A DNA stretch of 8,778 nt from Cycloclasticus sp. (GCA_012960055.1 DUCA01000005.1:1-8778); one strand, 5' to 3'. Numbered from the stretch's first letter, positions 1 to 7,053 are shown. Notes: generated from the letters alone by a model not told the origin. Numbers and translations: made by a program.

Positions 1-868
1 ATTTCATATTACCCGAAGGGTGATAATCCAGTTCTAGGTGTTGCCGAGTTGAAGCATCTAATGTGATGAAATCACTTTGTTGGACTACTTGAATGGTTTG
101 TAAATGCGGCAGCGAGGATTGGTGCGTATCCTTCAAATATTGTAGTAGGGCGCCAGCTGCTATGATGGCTAAAAACATGTCTTGGCAACCAAAGCCCATG
201 AGGTCTTTTGTGCCAAATTGTTTATTTAATAACCGTTGAGCAGTTTGCAGATCAAAGTGCCAACTCGCCAATGGGCTAGTAATTACCGCTAGGCTGGTAG
301 ATCGAAATAAGCGGTTGTCTTCACTGATAAGCGTTTCAACGGGTTGAATACGTGCTAACTCGGTTCGCAGTGCCGTTTCGTTTTCAACCTCTTGTAACAA
401 AAAACGCCCGCTGGCCAAATCAACCGTGGCGAGTCCAAAGTGGTCTCGTTGCTCGAATATCGCACACAACAAGCTGTCTTTGTGCGAATCCAATAACGAC
501 TCTTCAGTCAGTGTGCCGGGGGTAACAACGCGTACAACTTTTCGCTCGACGGGGCCTTTAGATGTTGTAGGGTCGCCTACTTGTTCGCAAATGGCAACGG
601 ATTCGCCGGCCTTCAACAGTTTTGATAAATACCCGTCAGCTGCATGATGGGGAATGCCGGCCATTTGTATCGGTTTGCCTTCAATTTGACCTCGACTGGT
701 GAGGGTGATGCCAAGTAACTCAGATGCTTTTACAGCGTCATCAAGAAAAAGTTCGTAAAAATCCCCCATACGGTAAAATAACAATGTGTTGGGGTGGTCA
801 GCTTTGATGCGTAAAAACTGTTGCATCATGGGCGTATGGGTGGGTTTTGCTTTCACGGCTTTGGGCAT
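1..868 (-). CDS. mutS: DNA mismatch repair protein MutS, N-terminal part (cut by window edge)
   Basis: MutS recognises mismatches and small loops as a dimer clamp and recruits MutL. Only the first 289 codons lie in the window; the family is usually about 850 residues, so the rest lies beyond the left edge. Seen here: the mismatch-recognition domain (about residues 12-125) with the motif FYRMGDFYELF, where F37 and E39 match the Phe-x-Glu that stacks on and contacts the mispaired base; then HTPMMQQ near the start and CEQVGDP near residue 95; then the connector domain (about 130-250) and the first part of the lever/core domain. The ATG at 868-866 is chosen because the 11 residues before HTPMMQQ match the spacing in E. 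coli MutS. No clear Shine-Dalgarno sequence precedes it. The gene is divergent from pncC, with a 51-base gap. The clamp, ATPase and helix-turn-helix parts cannot be judged. Confidence 0.97.
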   Translation of the reverse strand, partial: MPKAVKAKPTHTPMMQQFLRIKADHPNTLLFYRMGDFYELFLDDAVKASELLGITLTSRGQIEGKPIQMAGIPHHAADGYLSKLLKAGESVAICEQVGDPTTSKGPVERKVVRVVTPGTLTEESLLDSHKDSLLCAIFEQRDHFGLATVDLASGRFLLQEVENETALRTELARIQPVETLISEDNRLFRSTSLAVITSPLASWHFDLQTAQRLLNKQFGTKDLMGFGCQDMFLAIIAAGALLQYLKDTHQSSLPHLQTIQVVQQSDFITLDASTRQHLELDYHPSGNMK

Positions 869-909
869 CCGCTTAGTTTACCAATCTTGCCAGATGACAG
901 GAAATTTTA

Positions 910-942
910 ATGAGAATTTATGATGTCAGATTGCATGACTAA
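910..942 (+). other. possible 10-codon leader ORF overlapping the pncC start
   Basis: ATG at 910 is preceded by AGGA at 899-902 with a 7-base spacer, the best ribosome binding site in this gap. It opens a frame encoding MRIYDVRLHD and stops at TAA 940-942, overlapping the first codons of pncC in another frame. It may be a leader peptide that couples translation to pncC, or a chance ORF. The peptide matches nothing I recognise. The call rests only on the ribosome-binding-site spacing. Confidence 0.25.
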
Positions 943-1423
943 AGAAATAAATGAACTGGCTTTACGGCTGTCGAGCTTATTGTTGAATCAACGTAAAACT
1001 CTTGCAGTAGCTGAATCATGCACCGGTGGTTGGCTTGCAAAAAGTATCACTGATTTATCAGGCAGTAGTGCTTGGTTTTTAGGTGGGGTCGTGAGTTACA
1101 GCAATTCAGCCAAGCAGCATATATTAGGCGTTCAGCAGCAAACGATTGAAACCTATGGCGCAGTCAGTCAGCAGGTGGCTGAAGAAATGGCATGTGGCGT
1201 GCAGCGCGTATTTGCTGCTAACTTGGCGGTGTCTGTTACCGGCATTGCAGGCCCTTCGGGGGGGTGTGATGAGAAACCAGTCGGGCTCGTTTGGTTTGCT
1301 ATTAAAGGTCAAAGTCATCAAGAGTTGTCTGTACGTAAACTGTTTAAAGGGGGGCGTGATCAAGTGAGGTTGCAGTCAGTTAAAACAGCCTTGATGCTGT
1401 TAATTGAACACGTGGCCGATTAA
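920..1423 (+). CDS. pncC: nicotinamide-nucleotide amidase (CinA C-terminal domain family)
   Basis: PncC deamidates nicotinamide mononucleotide to nicotinic acid mononucleotide and ammonia, recycling the NMN released by NAD-dependent DNA ligase. The protein is a stand-alone CinA C-terminal domain of 167 residues (E. coli PncC is about 165), without the N-terminal MoaB-like domain of full CinA. Family motifs visible are AESCTGGWLAKSITD (about residues 31-45, S33 being the expected nucleophile), GGVVSYSNSAK (about 55-65) and SVTGIAGPSGG (about 105-115), followed by KPVGLVWFAI. The start is uncertain: ATG at 920 and 923 and ATG at 935 are all in frame. The 935 start (MTKEINELA) aligns best with the E. 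coli N-terminus, but neither 920 nor 935 has a strong Shine-Dalgarno. It lies 113 bases upstream of recA, as in many gammaproteobacteria. It was formerly called competence/damage-inducible protein because of this neighbourhood; no competence role is implied. Confidence 0.93.
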   Translation: MMSDCMTKEINELALRLSSLLLNQRKTLAVAESCTGGWLAKSITDLSGSSAWFLGGVVSYSNSAKQHILGVQQQTIETYGAVSQQVAEEMACGVQRVFAANLAVSVTGIAGPSGGCDEKPVGLVWFAIKGQSHQELSVRKLFKGGRDQVRLQSVKTALMLLIEHVAD

Positions 1424-1456
1424 CAGGGCATAAAACGTCAAATTCATTATGCGTGA

Positions 1457-1486
1457 TTGCTTGTTTGTGTGATAATTTACGATTAT
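1457..1486 (+). promoter_or_regulatory. candidate recA promoter
   Basis: TTGCTT at 1457-1462 and GATTAT at 1481-1486 are separated by 18 bases and match the sigma-70 -35 and -10 consensus at four or more positions each. This would start transcription about 40 bases before the recA ATG. The -10 lies inside the 10-bp repeat block. Alternative -10 candidates in the same block (GATAAT at 1471, GATAAC at 1491) have poorer -35 partners. No CTGT-N8-ACAG LexA box is seen between 1424 and 1536. Confidence 0.35.
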
Positions 1487-1500
1487 TTACGATAACTTGT
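1471..1500 (+). repeat. three tandem 10-bp direct repeats upstream of recA
   Basis: Three consecutive 10-base units occur here: GATAATTTAC, GATTATTTAC and GATAACTTGT. The second differs from the first at one base and the third at three. A period of 10 bases is close to one helical turn, so the units present the same DNA face. They lie 37-66 bases before the recA ATG and overlap the likely promoter. They could be a binding site for a regulator, or simple AT-rich promoter sequence. Confidence 0.55.
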
Positions 1501-1536
1501 CTTTGCCTAGAGCGGAGGCTTTGAAGAGGATAAACG

Positions 1537-2565
1537 ATGGACGAAAATAAGAAAAAAGCACTGAGCGCAGCATTACTTCAAATAGAAAAGCAATTCGGCA
1601 AAGGTTCGGTAATGCGTATGGGCGATGGTAGTGCCATTCCTGATATCGAAACCTATTCAACAGGCTCTATAGCGCTGGATATTGCGTTGGGTGTTGGTGG
1701 CTTGCCTCGTGGCCGTGTGGTTGAAATTTATGGGCCGGAATCGTCCGGTAAAACAACCTTAACACTTGAAACAATTGCACAGTGCCAAAAAGCAGGCGGT
1801 ACAGCCGCTTTTGTTGATGCTGAACATGCATTAGACCCAATCTACGCTGATAAATTGGGCGTGAATATGGATGACCTGTTAGTGTCTCAACCAGATACTG
1901 GTGAACAGGCGCTAGAAATTGTCGATATGCTCGTTCGTTCAGGCGCGGTTGATATGGTGGTGATTGATTCAGTGGCAGCGTTAACACCTAAAGCTGAAAT
2001 TGAAGGTGACATGGGTGATCATCACGTGGGCCTGCAAGCACGTTTAATGTCACAAGCGTTAAGAAAGTTGACCGGTAATATTAAACGCTCAAATACCTTG
2101 GTGGTGTTCATTAACCAAATTCGTATGAAGATTGGCGTGATGTTTGGTAACCCCGAAACAACCACTGGTGGTAATGCGCTTAAATTTTATTCATCTGTTC
2201 GTTTAGATATCCGCCGTATTGGTGCGATTAAAAAGGGCGATGAGATTTTAGGTAACGAAACCCGCGTTAAAGTGGTAAAAAACAAAGTGGCACCACCGTT
2301 TAAACAAGCCTTGTTTGAAATTCTATATGGCGAAGGTATTTCACGTGAAGGTGAATTGGTTGATTTGGGTGTGAGCTTGGATCTGGTTGAGAAAGCTGGT
2401 TCTTGGTACAGTTATGGCGGCACTAAAATTGGTCAAGGTAAAGATAATGCTAAAAACTTCTTTAAAGAAAATAAAGATAAAGCAGAAGAGCTGGAAGCAA
2501 ATATAAGAGCTGAATTGATGCCTAAAAGGGAAACATTGCAGTCATCAAAGGGCAAGGGTAAATAA
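1537..2565 (+). CDS. recA: recombinase RecA
   Basis: RecA forms ATP-dependent filaments on single-stranded DNA, catalyses strand exchange, and acts as co-protease for LexA self-cleavage. The 342-residue protein has the full core: N-terminal polymerisation helix (ENKKKALSAALLQIEKQFGK), Walker A GPESSGKT at 66-73, catalytic glutamate in VDAEHALDP (about 96), Walker B VVIDSVAALTP (about 140-150), the L1 region around EGDMGDHHVG and the L2 DNA-binding loop GNPETTTGGNALKFYSS (about 194-210). AGAGGA at 1525-1530 lies six bases before the ATG. The C-terminal tail is unusual: the last 14 or so residues (PKRETLQSSKGKGK) are net basic, whereas E. coli RecA ends in a strongly acidic tail that restrains the filament. 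recX follows two bases after the stop. No canonical LexA box is visible upstream, so SOS control is not demonstrable here. Confidence 0.99.
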   Translation: MDENKKKALSAALLQIEKQFGKGSVMRMGDGSAIPDIETYSTGSIALDIALGVGGLPRGRVVEIYGPESSGKTTLTLETIAQCQKAGGTAAFVDAEHALDPIYADKLGVNMDDLLVSQPDTGEQALEIVDMLVRSGAVDMVVIDSVAALTPKAEIEGDMGDHHVGLQARLMSQALRKLTGNIKRSNTLVVFINQIRMKIGVMFGNPETTTGGNALKFYSSVRLDIRRIGAIKKGDEILGNETRVKVVKNKVAPPFKQALFEILYGEGISREGELVDLGVSLDLVEKAGSWYSYGGTKIGQGKDNAKNFFKENKDKAEELEANIRAELMPKRETLQSSKGKGK

Positions 2566-2567
2566 GC

Positions 2568-3023
2568 CTGAAAGAGCAGCGTAAAAAGGAAATATCACGT
2601 CTAAGAGCGGGCTGTTTTGCGTTACTAGCAAGGCGAGAACACAGCCAACGAGAGCTGCGGCAAAAACTAAAGGCAAAAGGATTTGACGAGGACGATATCG
2701 ATTTATTGCTGGAAGAGTTAAGTGAAAAAAATTGGCAAAGCGATGAACGTTTTGCAGAAAGTTATAGCCGATCACGGTTGCTTAAAGGTTTTGGTCCGGT
2801 TCGTATACAGTACGAATTAAAAGAGCGGGGCGTTAATGCCGTGGTCGATGAGGTGTTTGAGCATGCGCCAGATTGGCAACATGTTTTAAGTGACTTACAT
2901 ACAAAAAAATACGGGCCTGAAGAGCCAGGTGACATGAAAGAACGTGCGAAACGAGCACGTTTTTTCCAACAAAAGGGTTTTACACACGACATGATTAATC
3001 AATTATTTAATCAGTTGACTTAA
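2568..3023 (+). CDS. recX: regulatory protein RecX, apparently with a non-standard start codon
   Basis: RecX binds in the groove of RecA filaments and limits their extension; it is normally co-expressed with recA. The frame encodes about 151 residues (E. coli RecX is 166) of repeated three-helix units: ISRLRAGCFALLARREHSQ with ELRQKLKAKGF (about 10-42), DDIDLLLEELSEKNWQSDERFAESY followed by GFGPVRIQYELKERG (about 45-90), and a final unit ending RARFFQQKGFTHDMINQLF. The frame is open only from 2562, after an in-frame TAA at 2559-2561, and holds no ATG, GTG or TTG before TTG at 2706, which would delete the whole first repeat. I therefore place the start at CTG 2568, nine bases after AAGGG at 2554-2558; ATA at 2562, overlapping the recA stop, is the alternative. 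Strong homology begins upstream of 2706, so the short version is unlikely. The gene is translationally close to recA and 15 bases before alaS. Confidence 0.88.
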   Translation: MKEQRKKEISRLRAGCFALLARREHSQRELRQKLKAKGFDEDDIDLLLEELSEKNWQSDERFAESYSRSRLLKGFGPVRIQYELKERGVNAVVDEVFEHAPDWQHVLSDLHTKKYGPEEPGDMKERAKRARFFQQKGFTHDMINQLFNQLT

Positions 3024-3038
3024 TACGGATTTAACGAG

Positions 3039-5648
3039 ATGAAAAATTTAAGCAGTGCTGACATTCGATCAGCCTTTTTGACATATTTTGAAAAACAAGG
3101 GCATCAAATTGTTGCTTCAAGTTCGTTAGTGCCGGGTAATGATCCGACGTTGTTGTTTACCAATGCAGGTATGGTGCAGTTTAAAGATGTGTTTTTGGGG
3201 CAAGAAAAACGAGCATATACCAAGGCAACGTCATCGCAACGTTGCGTTAGAGCTGGCGGCAAGCACAATGATTTAGAAAATGTTGGCTATACAGCACGTC
3301 ATCATACGTTTTTTGAAATGCTGGGAAATTTCAGTTTCGGCGAATATTTCAAACGCGATGCGATTAAGTATGCTTGGGAATTCTTAGTCGATGAATTGGG
3401 CATACCTGCTGATAAACTGTGGGTAACGGTGTTTGATGAAGACCAGGAAACAGCCGATATTTGGTTGAATGAAGTGGGCGTTAGCCCTGATCGTTTATCT
3501 CGAATTGGTGCGAAAGACAACTTCTGGTCAATGGGTGATACTGGCCCATGTGGCCCTTGTTCTGAAATTTTTTATGATCACGGAGAAGAGGTGGCAGGTG
3601 GCCCGCCAGGCACACCAGAAGAAGACGGTGATCGCTATGTGGAAATTTGGAACTTGGTTTTCATGCAATATGACCGCAATAGTAAAGGTGAATTAACACC
3701 GTTACCAAAGCCATCTGTTGATACCGGCATGGGGCTTGAACGTGTCGCCGCTGTATTACAAGGCGTGCACAATAATTACGATATCGAGTTATTCAAAACA
3801 TTGATAGACAGTGCGGCACAGCTGACCCACACCAGCGATAAAACACATACCTCATTACGTGTATTGGTTGATCATATTCGCTCTTGTGCGTTCCTTATTG
3901 TCGATGGTGTGTTGCCATCAAATGAAGGCAGGGGTTACGTACTGCGTCGCATTATTCGTCGGGCCATTCGTCACGGATATAAATTGGATACGAAAGACGC
4001 TTTCTTTCATAAATTAGTCAAGCCATTGGCTGTTCAAATGGGCGAAGCGTATCCAGAACTGATTGAAAAAGCCGAGATGATTAATAATATCTTGTTGAAG
4101 GAAGAGCAACGTTTTGCTGAAACCCTAGAGCAAGGTATGAAGTTATTACAAGGCGGCACTAAATCATTAACAGGCACGGTCATTTCGGGTGAGGTTGCCT
4201 TCAAGTTATATGACACCTATGGTTTTCCGGTGGATTTAACTGCTGATTACGCGAGAGAAAATAATTTGACCGTTGATTTAGCTGGTTTCGATAAAGCGAT
4301 GGAAGCACAGCGTGAACGTGCTAGGTCATCTAGCTCATTTGCGGCAGGCGAGTCGGCACTACCAACGCTGAGTTTAACAACTGATTTTACGGGTTACGAT
4401 TCATTACAATCGAACTCAGAGGTGCTGACGATTGTTAAAGACGGTGAGGAAGTGACGTCGATAAGCAAAGGTGATAAGGCTTACATCGTATTGGAAACAA
4501 CACCGTTTTATGCTGAATCGGGTGGTCAGGCAGGCGATAAAGGCCTTATTTTATTGGGAAGCAGTTCTTTTGACGTGTTGGACGTTCAAAAACAATCCAA
4601 TACATATTTTCACGTTGGCCGAGTGGTTAACGGCGAGTTTAGCGTTGGTAATACGGTTAAGGCAGAGGTGGATAGTGGTAAGCGTTTGGCCACCGCATCA
4701 AACCATTCAGCCACGCATTTATTACACGCCGCATTAAGGCAAGTACTGGGCGACCATGTGGCACAGAAAGGCTCATTGGTAGAAGCGAAGCGATTACGTT
4801 TTGATTTCAGCCATTTTGAACCGGTTACGTATAGTCAATTACAAGAAATAGAACGTTTGGTTAATCAACAAATACGATTAAACGTGGCTGTGCAAACGCA
4901 AGTAACCGATCAAGAAACGGCGATTGAAAACGGCGCGATGGCCTTGTTTGGTGAGAAATACGGCGACAAGGTTCGTGTGTTGAAAATGGGTTATTTTTCA
5001 ACCGAGCTGTGTGGCGGCACACACGTTAACCGTGTGGGCGATATTGGCTTTATGAAAATCTTATCAGAAACGGGTATTGCATCTGGCGTGCGGCGTATTG
5101 AAGCAATTGCCGGTGAAGGGGCGCTTGATTGGGTGACAGAAAGTGAAGCGCTGTTGCAGAACATCAGTCAATTGGTGAAAGGTAACCGCGATTCCGCGAT
5201 TGAAAAAGTTGCGCAAATTCAAGATAGAAATAAGGCCTTAGAAAAAGAGCTTGAGCAATTAAAAGGGCAATTGGCAAAAGCAGCCAGTGGCGATTTGGTT
5301 AATCAAGTGGTAGAGATCGACGGCATTAATGTGCTGGCAGCCAATATCGAAGGCAGTGACGGAAAAACACTGCGAGACTTAGTGGACCAATTGAAAGATA
5401 AATTAGGCAGCGCCGCGATTGTGTTATCGACGATCCAGGGTAAAAAAATCACCCTAATTGCCGGTGTATCTAAAGACCAAACGCAACGTATAAAAGCGGG
5501 TGATTTGGTGAACTTCGTTGCGCAACAAGTCGGTGGTAAAGGCGGTGGTCGTCCGGATATGGCGCAAGCAGGTGGTGATAATCCAGCTGCATTGGAAGGC
5601 GCATTAAAGTCGGTGCCTGAATGGGTGAGAACTCAATTGAGTAAGTAG
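3039..5648 (+). CDS. alaS: alanine--tRNA ligase
   Basis: AlaRS charges tRNA-Ala in the cytoplasm and hydrolyses mischarged Ser- and Gly-tRNA-Ala. The 869-residue protein (E. coli 876) is complete. From the N-terminus: the class II catalytic core with SSSLVPGNDPTLLFTNAGM (about 27-45), TSSQRCVRAGGKHNDLENVG (about 64-83) and GNFSFGEYF; motif 3 with GVLPSNEGRGYVLRRIIRRA (about 290-309); the tRNA-recognition helical domain; the editing domain, whose zinc ligands H556 and H560 (HSATH) and C658 and H662 (CGGTH) are all present; a coiled-coil-like linker around 705-745 rich in K, E and L; and the C-Ala domain with the glycine-rich GGKGGGRPDMAQAGG (about 832-846). The ATG at 3039 has only a weak Shine-Dalgarno (ACGGA at 3025-3029). 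It lies 15 bases after recX and is probably read from the recA transcript. Nothing suggests damage. Confidence 0.99.
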   Translation: MKNLSSADIRSAFLTYFEKQGHQIVASSSLVPGNDPTLLFTNAGMVQFKDVFLGQEKRAYTKATSSQRCVRAGGKHNDLENVGYTARHHTFFEMLGNFSFGEYFKRDAIKYAWEFLVDELGIPADKLWVTVFDEDQETADIWLNEVGVSPDRLSRIGAKDNFWSMGDTGPCGPCSEIFYDHGEEVAGGPPGTPEEDGDRYVEIWNLVFMQYDRNSKGELTPLPKPSVDTGMGLERVAAVLQGVHNNYDIELFKTLIDSAAQLTHTSDKTHTSLRVLVDHIRSCAFLIVDGVLPSNEGRGYVLRRIIRRAIRHGYKLDTKDAFFHKLVKPLAVQMGEAYPELIEKAEMINNILLKEEQRFAETLEQGMKLLQGGTKSLTGTVISGEVAFKLYDTYGFPVDLTADYARENNLTVDLAGFDKAMEAQRERARSSSSFAAGESALPTLSLTTDFTGYDSLQSNSEVLTIVKDGEEVTSISKGDKAYIVLETTPFYAESGGQAGDKGLILLGSSSFDVLDVQKQSNTYFHVGRVVNGEFSVGNTVKAEVDSGKRLATASNHSATHLLHAALRQVLGDHVAQKGSLVEAKRLRFDFSHFEPVTYSQLQEIERLVNQQIRLNVAVQTQVTDQETAIENGAMALFGEKYGDKVRVLKMGYFSTELCGGTHVNRVGDIGFMKILSETGIASGVRRIEAIAGEGALDWVTESEALLQNISQLVKGNRDSAIEKVAQIQDRNKALEKELEQLKGQLAKAASGDLVNQVVEIDGINVLAANIEGSDGKTLRDLVDQLKDKLGSAAIVLSTIQGKKITLIAGVSKDQTQRIKAGDLVNFVAQQVGGKGGGRPDMAQAGGDNPAALEGALKSVPEWVRTQLSK

Positions 5649-5653
5649 ACCGA

Positions 5654-5665
5654 TTAATCGATTAA
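5654..5665. repeat. 12-bp perfect palindrome between alaS and lysC
   Basis: TTAATCGATTAA at 5654-5665 is its own reverse complement and lies six bases after the alaS stop. It has no loop and no T-tract, so it is not an intrinsic terminator. It may be a binding site for a dimeric regulator of lysC or a chance AT-rich palindrome. Confidence 0.4.
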
Positions 5666-5719
5666 CACAAAACACACACCCGTTAGCCATCTCAATACAA
5701 CAGTTAGTTAAAAACCAGC

Positions 5720-6940
5720 ATGAGTTTACACGTACATAAATACGGCGGTACATCGGTAGGTACCGCTGAGAAAATTCAAAATGTCGCTAAGAAGTTAGTC
5801 GATGAAAAAAACACCACAGGGAATGACCTAGTTGTCGTTGTCTCAGCAATGAGCGGCGAAACCAACCGCATGACCGAGTTGGCTAAACAAATGCAAGCAA
5901 CGCCGTCAGCTAAACAAATGGATGTGTTGTTATCGACAGGTGAGCAGGTCACTATTTCCTTATTATGTATGGCGCTTGAAGAGCGGGGTCAAAAAGCGGT
6001 TTCGTATACCGGAAGCCAAGTAAAAATCATCACCGACGACTCCCACGGTAAGGCAAGAATTGAGGATATTTACACTGATAAGCTGCAAGCCGATTTGGCT
6101 GCAGGCAATATAGTTGTGGTTGCTGGCTTTCAAGGGGTCACTGAATCGGGCGCGATTACGACGCTGGGTCGTGGCGGATCTGACACAACGGCCGTGGCGT
6201 TAGCAGCGGCGCTAAAAGCGGATGAATGTCGTATCTATACTGACGTAGACGGTGTATATACCACCGACCCAAGAGTTGAGCCTAAAGCAAGAAGGTTGAA
6301 TAAAATCACCTTTGAAGAAATGTTGGAAATGGCCAGTTTAGGTTCAAAAATTTTGCAAATTCGTTCAGTGGAATTTGCAGGTAAATATAATGTTCCATTA
6401 CGTGTGTTATCGACTTTTATCGATGGCGACGGCACATTAATTACATACGAGGACGATGAGATGGAAAAAGCATTAATTTCAGGCATTGCGTTTAACCGTG
6501 ATGAAGCAAAAGTAACACTCGCAGGCGTACCTGATATGCCAGGCGTTGCATCGGCTATTTTAAAACCCATTGCAGATGCAAATATTGAAATTGATATGAT
6601 CGTGCAAAATGTTGCTGAAGATCAGTCAACCGACTTTACCTTCACCGTACATAGAAATGATTATGAAAAAACCATGCAAATATTACAAAATATTTGTACG
6701 CAGTTGGGTGCAAAAAAAGTCGCAGGTGACGATAAAATTGTCAAAGTGTCTATTGTCGGTGTGGGTATGCGTTCGCACGCCGGTATAGCCAGTCAAATGT
6801 TCTCAGCATTGGCCGGAGAAGGCATCAATATTCGAATGATCTCCACCTCAGAAATCAAAATTTCGGTCGTCGTGGATGAGAGATATTTGGAATTAGCGGT
6901 GCGTACACTGCACGAATCATTTGGATTATCGAAAGAATAA
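5720..6940 (+). CDS. lysC: aspartate kinase (alpha subunit, two ACT domains)
   Basis: Aspartate kinase phosphorylates L-aspartate, the first step towards lysine, threonine, methionine and diaminopimelate. At 406 residues it belongs to the shorter Pseudomonas/Corynebacterium type, not the 449-residue E. coli LysC. The amino-acid kinase domain shows KYGGTSVG (7-14), VVSAMSGETNRM (about 41-52), STGEQV (about 74-79), GFQGVTESGAITTLGRGGSDTT (G150 to T157 being the nucleotide and aspartate site) and YTDVDGVYTTDPR (about 174-186). Two ACT domains follow (about 262-340 and 343-406), the usual site of feedback inhibition by lysine and/or threonine; no homoserine dehydrogenase domain is fused. There is no convincing Shine-Dalgarno before ATG 5720, and the 71-base gap after alaS shows no clear promoter, so read-through from alaS is plausible. 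A good internal start at 6461 suggests a separate beta subunit. Confidence 0.97.
   Translation: MSLHVHKYGGTSVGTAEKIQNVAKKLVDEKNTTGNDLVVVVSAMSGETNRMTELAKQMQATPSAKQMDVLLSTGEQVTISLLCMALEERGQKAVSYTGSQVKIITDDSHGKARIEDIYTDKLQADLAAGNIVVVAGFQGVTESGAITTLGRGGSDTTAVALAAALKADECRIYTDVDGVYTTDPRVEPKARRLNKITFEEMLEMASLGSKILQIRSVEFAGKYNVPLRVLSTFIDGDGTLITYEDDEMEKALISGIAFNRDEAKVTLAGVPDMPGVASAILKPIADANIEIDMIVQNVAEDQSTDFTFTVHRNDYEKTMQILQNICTQLGAKKVAGDDKIVKVSIVGVGMRSHAGIASQMFSALAGEGINIRMISTSEIKISVVVDERYLELAVRTLHESFGLSKE
6461..6940 (+). CDS. probable aspartate kinase beta subunit from internal in-frame start
   Basis: An in-frame ATG at 6461 (residue 248 of LysC) is preceded by GAGGA at 6449-6453 with a seven-base spacer, a better ribosome binding site than that of the full gene. 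It would make a 159-residue protein starting MEKALISGIAF and containing only the two ACT domains. Alpha/beta aspartokinases with exactly this arrangement are established in Bacillus and Corynebacterium, and the Corynebacterium beta subunit starts at the equivalent ME-A sequence. The acidic codons before the start could produce GAGGA by chance, so the call is inferred. Confidence 0.55.
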   Translation: MEKALISGIAFNRDEAKVTLAGVPDMPGVASAILKPIADANIEIDMIVQNVAEDQSTDFTFTVHRNDYEKTMQILQNICTQLGAKKVAGDDKIVKVSIVGVGMRSHAGIASQMFSALAGEGINIRMISTSEIKISVVVDERYLELAVRTLHESFGLSKE

Positions 6941-6975
6941 ATTAGGTTTGACGGCTGTTTGCTCCCAAATAGCTA

Positions 6976-6984
6976 TGGTAGAAT
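6976..6984 (+). promoter_or_regulatory. candidate csrA promoter with extended -10
   Basis: TGGTAGAAT at 6976-6984 is an extended -10 (TGN followed by TAGAAT, five of six bases matching TATAAT). The -35 is weak: GTTTGC at 6957-6962 lies 16 bases upstream of the -10, and TTGACG at 6948 is too far away. Transcription would start near 6991, giving a csrA leader of about 63 bases. Read-through from lysC is not excluded because no terminator is seen between the genes. Confidence 0.45.
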
Positions 6985-7026
6985 ACGCACGATAATCAAG
7001 AACGAAAGATTGGCTGGTAATGTATA

Positions 7027-7048
7027 AGGGATTTGACGAAATAAGGAG
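7027..7048 (+). promoter_or_regulatory. csrA ribosome binding site with two GGA motifs
   Basis: AAGGAG at 7043-7048 lies five bases before the csrA ATG and is a strong Shine-Dalgarno. It carries one GGA; AGGGA at 7027-7031 carries another, 16 bases earlier. CsrA binds A(N)GGA elements, and in E. coli it represses its own mRNA by covering the ribosome binding site, so this layout fits autoregulation. The spacing fits one CsrA dimer bridging two sites, but this is inference. Confidence 0.45.
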
Positions 7049-7053
7049 ACTAT

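Noticed and set aside
426..647. 73-residue plus-strand ORF inside the mutS region
   Set aside because: It lies wholly opposite the well-supported mutS reading frame and its protein has no recognisable features.
1124..1367. Overlapping ORFs on both strands inside pncC
   Set aside because: They are other-frame readings of pncC, whose motifs are intact in the chosen frame.
1428..1452. Inverted repeat GCATAA/TTATGC after pncC as a terminator
   Set aside because: Arms are only 6 bp around a 13-base loop and no T-tract follows, so termination is not supported.
2545..2992. Minus-strand ORFs opposite recX
   Set aside because: The plus-strand frame encodes clear RecX repeats; the minus-strand hydrophobic stretch is a by-product of it.
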